Origin: Acheta domesticus
Taxonomy: Eukaryota > Arthropoda > Insecta > Orthoptera > Gryllidae
Assembly: GCA_031308135.1 (NCBI GenBank)
Contig: JAHLJT010008756.1
Location: 60,692,817 to 60,756,816 of the forward strand
Direction of reading: 5' to 3'
DNA length: 64,000 nt
Positions 45,944 to 56,800 of the stretch are shown in pieces. Position 1 is the first letter of the stretch. Every line of letters starts with the position of its first letter. The translations under genes and the position numbers were made by a program. A model generated the notes under the pieces. The model saw only the letters and a list, made by a program, of their open reading frames with translations, was not told the DNA's origin and searched no databases.

Positions 45944-47407
45944 CGCAACTTTTCTTGAACGATGACCTTGCTTACCCCTCTTTGGCACAATAAACAGTTG
46001 ACGGCAACAACTCGCAACGAGCACTGATGAGAACAATCCAAAGACATCTTCATGGGTACAAAATAGAAATCATTTTCTGTTGACGAGAACTTCTGTCCAT
46101 GATTTTCTCCAAAAATTCTAAAGAAATGACCGAGGCAAGTGACGATCCAGCATTCGAGGTACCTCGAATTCCTGAGAAATAACGTAAATTATTGAGAAAT
46201 TTGCAAACGCATGACTGATTCTTCAGAGATTGACATTGCTTCATACAAAAAATTGTGCGAGTAATACGTACACTTTCGAAGCATAATGGTTGCGACTATG
46301 GACACACAAGTTTTTGTAATGATTGTGCTGCACGACAATAATTGTGGTAAAAAAATCATACAAAATAAAAACGGTCTAGTATTCCAAACGGGAATTCCAA
46401 TTCCGATAAGAAAGGGAGTTTTCGATACAAGACAATGTGAACATGGAATAATGGTGAAATAAGACTGTTCATATAAAAAGCTTTAATTCATTTTACATTT
46501 TTTATTCACGTAGAATTCGAAATTGTTATTTAAATTTGGGGGGTTCTTTTCATGAAACCCCAATATTTTCAAAATGGCTCACAAAGATTCAAAATTTTGT
46601 CTGTAGAATTTTGAATCGTGTAGAGATTTCTAGTAAAAAGGGCGCAAATCTAGTAAACATCTCTGGATTTTTGAAAATTAAAAACGCTTAAAATATTTTG
46701 AATGTTCTCCTGCAAAAAAACATTATTAAAAATAATTTTTTTTTCTCAGTGAAATGTATTCTTGAAAATTAAATCTTTACATAATGCCATGGACATTTTT
46801 TTGTAAACACATGTGTATGTAGTTTACGCGTACGTTTCAATGAAATCGGTGCAGCAAAAATATACTTCGAGATTTTACCGAGAACGGTTCCACATTTTAG
46901 AACTTTCTCGTATACGTGCGTAAACAGGGTACGTAGTGTAAGAGGAAAAGAATAATCTCTTGAGCTGACAGGAAACTAACTGAGAAACTTGAACCCTACC
47001 CCGAGAACAATGGTACTATGGCATTAATCGCGCAACGTTTCTTAACCAATGGCTTGGAGAAATGCGGGTAGAGTATGAGTTACATCGGCCACTAGATTTT
47101 ATGAAGCAATCCCAATATCTGAAATATCAGTCATGCCTTCGCAACTTTCTCAATATTTTGAGTTGTAACTTTCTCAGGAGTCCGAGATATCTCCTGTGAT
47201 GGATCTGGATCTACTTTGGCCATTTTTTTGGATGTTGTTTAGAAAAAATATGGCCAGAAGTTCTCGGATTCAACAGTAAACAGATTTTCTTACACGCCAA
47301 TGAAGATGTGTTTGGAATGTTGTCATCAGTGCTCGCTGTGACCTTTTGCCTTCAACTGTTTATTGCTTAAGAGAGGGGGAAGCAAGGTCATAGGTCAAGA
47401 AAAGTGC
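45944..47407. repeat. Inverted duplication with ~300-bp arms
   Basis: The left arm (45944-46243) and right arm (47100-47407) are reverse complements with scattered mismatches over their whole length. Shared blocks include ATGACCTTGCTT, CAATAAACAGTTGA, CGAGCACTGATGA, GAGAACTTCTG and GCATGACTGAT. An extra fragment of the arm edge sits at about 47023-47060. The 850-bp centre has no coding. It is either a large foldback element or two opposed copies of one repeat. Confidence 0.85.
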
Positions 47408-47734
47408 GGGTGACAAGAAAGATACGGACCCGAAATAGACCTATGCGATAATCGGGGAGCGCGAAGAAGTCGCTTCTTCGAATGTTCTCATAGAGATGAT
47501 GTGGACCACGCGAGAACCTGGTACGTGTTTTACGCGCCGGTAGATAACATCTGGGAAAAGGATGGGGGCGAATCCATAAACGTAGCCCCGATTCAAGAGA
47601 ACAGAAAATGAACTTGACGACAAAGCCAGTGCCATTTTGTAGCACCAGTAGTCATTTTCTCGCGTACTGTAGCACCACTAGCCATTTTCTAGCATACTAC
47701 TTACGTAGTGTAGAGAAAGTATTGCAATGCTGCG

Positions 47735-48060
47735 GCAAAACGGCGATTTTTCGACAGAAAAACTCTAATTGTGGGACCCCGGTACCGAAAAGGTGGGTAA
47801 ATATTATTCCAATACGTAGTAAATTACTTCTTAAACCTTTGTGTAATCAGAATCCACGTTTAGTGTATTTTGGACCATTTTCCATTGGGGTTTCATTTTA
47901 TGCGTTTATGGCACTTTATTTTGTGACCGAAAAATCAGTTTACGTCAAAACGACCGTCCGTCTGTCCGTACGTCAGTACGACTGTGAACAACGCTAACGG
48001 CTAAACAGTAGGCAGTAATTTCACCAAAATTGATTTTCCTCAATCAATCTGGAAGATGAT
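47735..48060. mobile_element. Dispersed repeat family R2, copy at 47.7 kb
   Basis: CGGCGATTTTTCGACA (about 47743), GGTACCGAAAAGGTG, a CGTCCGTCTGTCCG run (47960) and GCTAAACAGTAGGCAG match the family copies at 19.2 and 41.4 kb. Confidence 0.5.
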
Positions 48061-48069
48061 CCGTGAATT

Positions 48070-49700
48070 TTGAAAGGGATATTTCATTGGGGAGGGGGAG
48101 AATATTTCATGTATACTTTGCATGACCCTCAACATAGCATAAACCGGCGGCGTGGCGGTGACAGCTGCCTGCGCCAATTCAAGAATGGTCGCTGGATTCG
48201 TTTGGCAGTAAATCAGCGGCTTTTTCTCAATAGAAGCTAGGGAAGCTGTGTCGAAACAAATTAGACTCACTATTAAATTTAGTATTTTAATGAATTCATG
48301 TAACTACACGACCAGAGCCTATTAAACTAATTACGATAAACATATCATCGGACGTGACCAAAGCCCCAACAGGAGAAGTATATTGGACAGATTCCATGGC
48401 AGTGAAAATATTGGACATGCAGTAGGAAATTAACAGCTAGAAGTTGTCGGAACGTCTCGTTGTGAGTGATCGTGAGAAGAGAAATCAGAACGTCTTCGCG
48501 ATTAGACATAAATGAGAAATTATCTGAGCGCCTTTTAGAACAAACGTGAATTATGACGGAATGATTTCAAGATCGTACATGCGTATGAAGAAGTTAAACC
48601 CAAAACGACATTATAAAAGAATGATTCGTGAAGTTCAATATAATACAAGGCCACTGAAAGTATAGGAAGGAATGAAAACGGATAGATACATCGCGGAGAC
48701 AATGAAACTCAAGATCCTTAAAATCTGTGAAGAGTTATTTTCAATAAAAAAGACTACGAACTATTTAAACTTTTTGGGAAAACGTTAAGTTGTAAAAAAA
48801 ACGGTTTATAATTAATTTTTGGGGTGTTTCGTTCAAGCCGTTGTTTGGTGAGTCTCATTAATTATTTTTGTATTTTATTCAAGTCATTGCATTAGTGTAT
48901 TTATTTTTAATATTTCATTTTAATTGCATTATAACCGGAAAAATATGAAGATACTTAATGGTAAGGCGTAGTAATTTGTTTAGTTTTACTTGTGTTTTTT
49001 GTCAATGTTTTTTGTTCAATCGAGCTTTGATTTTGTTTTTATTCAATGGTATCAGTAAGATTATAGTTAAAACTCGCAATGTATATTGTGTGAATTATCA
49101 GCCCTACATTTACTTTTCAGTGGCTATTTATTTTCCAATCATAATTTACTTTTAATTTTTTAAAGGAAAACTAGTACGGTATGCATTTTATTCGCAAGGG
49201 GGCGTGGTTTCCAATTCTACGAAAACTGCGAGAACAGGCCCGGATTAAATACGGAGCGGCTGCTCCGGGTCCTCTCAAAATCCATGAAAAGCAAAAGCTC
49301 GAAAACAAGAACTGAAATAAAAACAGAAAGAAAGGGATATTAGTGAAAAAGGCAGTTAAAGCGGTGTACATTTTCTCCCTCATCGTACTCGAGACTGCGG
49401 CCCACGAAAATCCCTTGCGTCGGGAACGCGCTGGAGAGAGAAGCGACTCGTAATTGGCCTTCACTCTTGCAGTGGTCACGCAGCATTTTTGCTAGGTGAT
49501 CGCTTGATTTGTCCAGTGTTCGGGTTTGTCTTTCTGTAGGGATAGTGGGAGGGTTGTCGGAATATCGTAGGGTGTAATGTTTTTAAACGCTTAAAATCAC
49601 GCTCGTTTTCCTGATATTTTTTTCTTTGGTTGACGGCAAAACCTAAAATTCATTCAATGCAATAATTGTAAAATGAAATAATAATTTTAAAATTCGTTTG
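48070..49700. other. Unassigned spacer
   Basis: AT-rich to mixed sequence. GGCCCGGATTAAATACGG near 49239 resembles a transposon end, but no partner was found. No gene. Confidence 0.35.
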
Positions 49701-49734
49701 GTATTTGGTTATCATTAATAATGATCGTTGACCC

Positions 49735-49975
49735 GCTAAAGTGGCTTAGCACATCAATTAATGTCACTGCAACGCCTCTAACCGAGACTAGGGTTCGAGT
49801 CCCGACGGTGGCAGAATTTTCGACATTAGCTCGCCTACTAGGTCGAATTCAGCCGCTGTCTGCAGAATTCTAGCAGCCAGCTGGTCTGTTTGGTATTTTT
49901 TCGAGATTTCTCGAATGCTGGAGCAATACACTAACAAACGGGCCACGGACCGCGCGCGATCTTCTTCCTTCGCGG

Positions 49976-49976
<1 letters not shown>
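49735..49976 (+). mobile_element. SINE-A copy, 3'-truncated
   Basis: Same head and body order as the 38-kb copy: GTGGCTTAGC A box, GGTTCGAGTCC B box (about 49792), GCAGAATTTTCGACA, AGGTCGAATTCAG and AACAAACGGGCC. It stops where a GT/GA microsatellite starts. The 96-codon minus frame across it is a shadow. Confidence 0.82.

Positions 49977-50042
<66 letters not shown>
49976..50042. repeat. (GT)n(GA)n compound microsatellite
   Basis: About 11 GT repeats switch directly to about 22 GA repeats, at the point where the SINE-A copy ends. Confidence 0.95.
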
Positions 50043-50045
<3 letters not shown>

Positions 50046-50049
50046 CAGC

Positions 50050-51590
50050 TCAAGTAGGATATCTTCAGGTTCCTTCACAGTGCATGACTACTAATAAAAC
50101 CCTAAAAGCAGCACTCGCCGAAAAGCACTCGAGAATCAGGGCGTACCGTTTCACTCACAAGTCCACACGTCCTAATGAGTTTCACTGCAGGCGGGAACAC
50201 CGGCGACGATGTCCGAATTTCTTAACAATGCTCCGGGAATTTACGGAGGTTAAGCGAATTCGAGACATCGCGGGTTCCTGTTCGGGTGACCGTCTAAGAA
50301 CCCCGGTTACTAACGGTGCCGACAGGGTTGCCAGATTGAGGAATTTTGTCCCCAAAATGGGATTTTTCTCGCTGTGAGGGAAAAATGGGGAACATGAATG
50401 GAGGGGGAATGTTTGGTGATTTTTGGGGGAAATTATTTTCATCCAGAGTTGAGATAGAAATATGACTGACAATTATTATGAATAAAAAAGAAACAATAGA
50501 TGTTATACTCTCTCATTTTCATGTTTCAAAAAGCAGAAAATAATCGACATAGAGAAAGAAAAACATGAGAAAAACGAAGATAAAACAGGGTTTCGAGCAG
50601 CTCAAAGGACAATGATTGGTTGATATGATTTATTTGAATTTAAAGGGATAGCCAACGGAATCGCCGGGAACAGATCATGTCGTTTGTCCATAATTTGGAG
50701 AATATTTTTCGTTTCAAAGTTGGGGAATTTTGTTTCATTGGAGAGTTTTTTGGGGGGGAAATTTAGCAGTAGTGGTGGGGAAAGAGCTCGCAACACATCA
50801 GGCAACCGAGGGTGCCGATCTCCTGACCTAAGGGATAAAGGACACCAACTGACAGCGAAGTGACGAAATTTGACAAAAAGCTCGATGGAGGATTATTCCA
50901 TGCCAGGCGGTCAATGCCCAAAAAAGAGTTCAGACACGCTTCGTGTCTGACTCGCCGTGTTAGAGAAAATCATTCACCATATAAGGAACAAGGATTATCC
51001 CTCTTTCCTCCTTTCTTTTCAGGGACTTACAAAACAAGTTTTTCTTTCGAAAAATCGCAGTTTTTTTGCTGCAGCATTTCTTCTATACTTTATTCCGAAA
51101 GTAGGATAAGAAAAAGGAAACTAATATTGTATGTGTATTTTATCACAATTTACAATAAATTGTTATAAGTAATCTTCTTAAAGTAAAATTATGTAAAAGT
51201 ATACAACATTTTTCTTCAATATTTTTTCAAGGAAAAATATTTCACTGTTGTTGAAGCATAAGCTTCACCAACAAGTTTGCACCTACTCCCCAAGGGAAGT
51301 TGTTATTACATTTTCAGAAATCCATCCTTAAGATGCACATGTTGCTATCTTTGGCACGAATTGTCTGGACGTTTTGTACAGTAACTCCTATTGTTCAACA
51401 AAAGAAATTTTAATATATTGTACTCTCTTGCAAGGTTCTATTACAGAATTTATTATTCTGAATAGAAACAATTTATTTTGCTGCATTTTTCACAATTACA
51501 AAATCATAATTCCTTCAAAAATCAAAGCAAAAGCATTTCATTTGATCACTTACTGTGACTATTATATGCTGTATCAGTATTCCAACTCAT
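50050..51590. other. Unassigned spacer 3' of the antiporter gene
   Basis: No gene is recognised. GGGTTGCCAGATTGAGGAATTTTG (50326) and a related GGGGAATTTTG at about 50725 may belong to a decayed transposon. Sequence character changes near 51.1-51.4 kb, where CpG becomes rare. Confidence 0.3.
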
Positions 51591-51599
51591 GTGAAAATA

Positions 51600-53640
51600 A
51601 AACAAACCAGCTCTGAAAATATTTATTTTATTTCAAAAACACTTGTCTTGTACATAACAAATATATATCTCTAATATCATTTTATATTGTTAATTGAAAA
51701 CAAATCTCAAGTTTTGTTTTACAAGTTATACGTTTCAGTAAAACACATAAGACAATTGCATTTGAACAAATTAGTTAATGCTCATCTCAATTTTTTTTCT
51801 ATTAAATACATATGATAACAATTAGCAATATTCTAATAATTATTTAATACATCAGACTTCCACTTTTAAGTAGACATGTCATACTCTGACTACTATACAA
51901 ACACTACCAGCCATTTACTTCCATTGCATTTCCCTAATAATTACTCTTTATAATCTCTGATTACACATGAAAGAAGCCACACATGGACTATGAAACACGT
52001 TTATCAAAATTAAAAAGATTATTCAATCTTGCAAATGAAGAAGGCTTCGGAAGACATAGAACTACTTACTAAGTGAGAATGTACAAAGATAACCATAAAT
52101 TCAATTGCAGTACGAAAGTACATGTCATAAGTAAATGTGCATTAAGTAATGAATACAAGCATAACAAGAAAAAGTAATAAGTACTTGCAAGTATTGGAGG
52201 TGTGTAAGTACACAATGAGCACCTAAGTGACAGTGTACATGAGCAAAGGGAAATGGAATTTAATGTTGCAATGGGTCGCACTTAAGCCATCGAGTGCCCA
52301 GTCCTGCAACATCTTGCCTCATATGCCAGATATGTGGTGCACATGTGCGTTCCCCTAATACCCTTCCAAAAATGTCCACTTTCAGTAGCAGACAAGCCTT
52401 TCTGCAAATGTTAACCCTGTAAAATTCTGTTCCGAACTAGAGAGCTTGCAAACGTTGCACAGTTTAGGAAAATTCCATGACACAGATGCCAATCATGTGT
52501 GCATGTAATAATTCTACGTGCAGAACCTGCCACAGGACTAGTTGAGCCAAAGATGCGACACCAGTCTCCCTCTCTGTCCAGCTGGTCATCTTGAAAGATC
52601 TTCCGGCTTAAATAGAGTATAACTTTCGGCTATCAATTGTAAAATATGCAACATAACGTCCCTCTAGTAACATAAGGATCATCACAATGTATTACCCTGG
52701 TTCTGATCAGGGGGAGGTCTGTAAGGTATGCTGCTGAAAAATTCCAGTATGTAGTTTTCCAACACAAATTATCAGCAGCTTTTAGATGCCAAAAATGTTT
52801 TTGAAAACGAAGAAAGCAAAAGAATACCTCACAGCAGATGTACTACCACTGTTGCTACAAAACAATACATATGAATCTGGCAAGCATGTGACAACAAATC
52901 AAAACATGAAAAAAAGGCAGATTTCATCCCCTTTATCATATACATTCCATCTGTTCATGAAAACAATACCAATAAAAAAGGTAATAATAATTACCAAAAT
53001 GTTTTCCAGTTTACCATAAAATTGGATATGAAATGTCGTCTGGTTGAGATAACTTTTTAAATTGTACAATGGGAAAAAAATTGGATTAGAAAAAAAAAAT
53101 GAGGCATGGAGTATACCCGGCAAAATCTGGATAAAAACAAACAGGACACAGTGCAACAGCCAGATTTGGAGCAGTGTGGTTTGTTTTCTCCATGTGAACA
53201 CACACAACCAGCACATATTTTCTAGACTAGTAATTAGGCAACAACACATAAGTACCATTTTGTTCATTTTCTATACAAATTAAGTGGAGTGATCAATTCA
53301 ATTAATAATACTTATTAATCGAATAAAAAAAATAAATTTTAACAGCTAATAATTCCTGAGAAAGAACACTTCTGAACCATCATTGCAGTAAGTATACAAA
53401 AATTAAGTAACACCATTAAATGTTTTTGTGGACCTGGATATTTCCCATAATACTAACATTTTGATAAGTCAATTATTATTTAAAAAATTACATCAGACTG
53501 AGTCATTCAATCTATAAGCACCCAAGCCAGATAAATTACAAAAATTGTGAGTACACTCACAAAAAACATAAAACAAAAATACATAATAAGTACAGACTTA
53601 GTAAAAATTCACTAAACTCATAAACTTTCATATAAAACCT
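51600..53640 (-). other. Probable 3' UTR of the NHA antiporter gene
   Basis: From the stop codon the minus strand continues about 2 kb of AT-rich, CpG-poor, non-repetitive sequence. It has no ORF with a recognisable domain. Two overlapping AATAAA signals on the minus strand (51627-51632 and 51622-51627) would place the transcript end near 51.60 kb. Nearer AATAAA-like signals may also be used, so the length is an inference. Confidence 0.4.
51622..51632 (-). terminator. Candidate polyadenylation signal
   Basis: Two overlapping minus-strand AATAAA hexamers. Chosen because it lies near the point where the CpG-poor character ends, but not proven. Confidence 0.3.
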
Positions 53641-53856
53641 CTAAACTGGATCTTCATTTTCAGGCTCAGGAGTTGCTTCTGACTCAACTTTCCCAAGTAG
53701 TCGAGGTCCAGCAATGTAAATGCCTATAGCACCCAACGGTGCTGTTATAATAATAGAGAGCACAGCAATTGTAAGTACTAATGAAGCATATCCATGAACA
53801 ATATCATCGGAATTCCACTTCTCTGCTAAATCAAGTGCCACAGGACCAATTGCTGC
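53641..53856 (-). CDS. SLC9B2: NHA antiporter exon 10 (C-terminus)
   Basis: Residues 473-543 and the stop codon. AAIGPVALDLAEKW leads into the last helix (VLTIAVLSIIITAPLGAIGIYIAGP) and a short acidic tail (EATPEPENEDPV). Acceptor TTTGTTAG. Confidence 0.94.
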   Translation of the reverse strand, partial: AAIGPVALDLAEKWNSDDIVHGYASLVLTIAVLSIIITAPLGAIGIYIAGPRLLGKVESEATPEPENEDPV

Positions 53857-56800
53857 CTAACAAACAAAAGGATGTTACTTAATAGCAGGCTTAATAAGGA
53901 AGATACAAATTAATTTCAGTGGTGAAGTTAGGTGGAGGTGGAAGGGAGGGTACTGTTCACCATTTGAAGAGTGACAAGCAACTGAAAATTTTAATTTAAA
54001 ATTATAAAACTTAGATGTTTTTATTGAAAAATTGCTTGCCCAATATTCCTGATAATTTTATAATTTAAATTCATTAAGATTTTTCCAGTTGCTTGATGTT
54101 AATGTTCCTGTAAAAGTTACCACTCCCCTAAATTACATAAATTTTGACTACATGTGCAATAACTCTCACATGTACAGGCCCAACACCCTCCCCCCCTCAT
54201 CAATCCATCCATCCATTTGAAGGGAGAAAAATGTTTAAAAAAATGTGTTAATAGATACTTGGCCATCTGGGAGGCATTGCATCCTAGGCACAGTTGCCAA
54301 TGTTTCAGCCATTATTCTGAAACCTCTCTGCCTGAGGAAGGTCACAGTATAATCGCTGAATCATTGGCAATTGTGCCTAAAATATTGCATTTCCAGGACA
54401 AAGAAATATGTATTGACTCCAGCAAAGAAAGTCTACACTTTAACATTAAACAGAATTTGAGAGATTGAATGCCCCTGAATTCAAGACCACACATCCAACA
54501 CTTACCATGAAGTCTGAGTACCTAGAAAAGCTGAACCCCCAAAAATGTAATAGAAGATCCCAAACTACCTCAATTTGTAGATCATGACATAAAGAACATG
54601 ACTCAAGGTGTATGGCCTTGAAATACAGGTTTTAAGAACCTATTACACTTTTCTCAAGTAAAGCATGATTGATGTGAAGAAGCAGATCTTAAGCTTTCCA
54701 AACACTGCAGGATTGTGAATTGTAAGTTGTATGCGACAATACTTGGAAGTATATTGTAAGTTCATCCATGAAACTACCCATCTATGAAATTATCTTTCTT
54801 TTGATATATTAGTTAAGATTGGTTGGATGCAAGAGCAGCAAACTGAATCAATAATACAGAAATAATAAAGCTGATTAAATTGTAATAATCACTGACATTT
54901 CTCTTAACCACCTAATTAATATAAGAAATAATTTCAATATCCACAATAAACACGTTAGTTTTTAATACACTATTATTGACTACTGCATAATATAAAATTT
55001 GGTGTTGATGTATATGTGTGTGTAAAGTGATTATACACCATACCCTCGGTAACACTAACTCCAGCAACACCACTAAATAAATCCAAGAAGAATGTACTAC
55101 AACTTACCTGTACAGTGGCTTTTGGAAACCATGAAATTGCAACAAAAAACATCTCTTTGAGATTCAAAGTACCTCCAGAGACAATAAGAAAACTCGTTAC
55201 CAAGCGAATCTGGAAACATTTCATACCATTTATATTCATTTACTTTACATCAAGAATAGTAAAGATAAAATAAAAATCAACAACAAAACCTGCTATGGGA
55301 TGCTGATCTTCAAGCAACCTGACAGGATATCAGGAAGGGGCATGGTCAGTGGATAAAAGCTACATTCATTCCTCAGAAGCAAAAGAAAGGATCATCTTAT
55401 TATTTGCTCAATGGATTAGGAACACTAGAAAATGCAATCAAAACAGGATTCATTAATGATATTCCAGAAATTGTTCACAATACTTGTTAAATTAAAATAA
55501 AACACCATTTGATGTTTTAAATCTAATACTATCAAAGATAAATATTTTTTTAAAACAATACATACACATGCAAAAAACAATGTTTAGACATTCTTCTTTC
55601 ATTGTAATTGAGCAGTTGGATAGATGAAAGACTGAACTTCAAAAACAAAACTTAGTTTGCAACCACTCAAAGTAAAGAGAGTATATTCATAATGTAGAAA
55701 TCACAATGTAACAGTATATCTTAAGCCATTCATTATTTTTTACTAGCTGAAGTACCCTGTGTTGCCTGAATATTTATTAATCACACTCATCTCCTTGAGG
55801 AAAAGAAACGAATTCATCTGTAGTGTACCCCTATCCTTCCCAACCCACCCTCATCCACCTTGCTCTGCCCTGAAACTGTCTGCATTCACCCTGACCCTTC
55901 CCACCCAACTGTCTCTCTTCACTCTGCCCCATCCCACTCACCCAGCTCTATCCTGTTCCTTTTCACCTTCCCCACCCCACCCCAATTTCATCTCCCAATC
56001 CTGCTGTCCCCCTGCCATATTGAGTACGATTATCATTGCTAAGGGCAGCAATTAACATGTGTAATACTGCAACCTCCAAGCAAACTTCCTCCAACTATTT
56101 TGACCTTCAATTAATAAAAACATAAATGTGATATCAAAATTACTCAAAATGCATTTAGTATGAATTTACATCATCTTGGTCATCTTGGTCATTTACTAAC
56201 TGCTTTCAAAATATTTGTGAAAAACTGGAATAGTGCAAACTTAAATTTTGCAAGGGGAATAGGAATAATACTTGTACTAAAAACTCATGCACACAGAACT
56301 TTTTTCTTGTTTTAAAGGCCACATGTACAATTTTTTTACATCAGACAAAATAATACAGTGAAACTTCTATAGAACTAAAGGATGTTTAAGAGAGATTGTT
56401 CAGATTTCATTATTGTTAAAAACTCTGATTTTTCACATCTTCCTACAACTACAATTATGAAGATAGGTTTTTTCCCCCTTAATCAAATTTGTTCCTAAAC
56501 AAAAGATTTGAAATAAGGTCATGTACAATTTTCCAAAGTTTTAAGTACTTTTTGGTAATTTTGTATGAAAATATGGGCGAGAAAGTACTTACTGTTTTAG
56601 CACCACTAGTTGTGAAAGGAGATCAAAAAAAAGAAAAATTAGTAAATTTTGAAACTATCTGAACCACTGCGGATACATCGCACGAAAGGAAAAAGGGTAG
56701 AAAAGTTACAACCGGAAAGTACTAGATATGTATTACCAAGTACCTCTTTTCATTGGATGCTTATTTTCTCCTGCAGGAATATTATACATGTCTTCAAAGA

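Noticed and set aside
54217..54468. 83-codon plus frame in NHA intron 9
   Set aside because: It spans the foldback element and is antisense to the gene. Chance frame.
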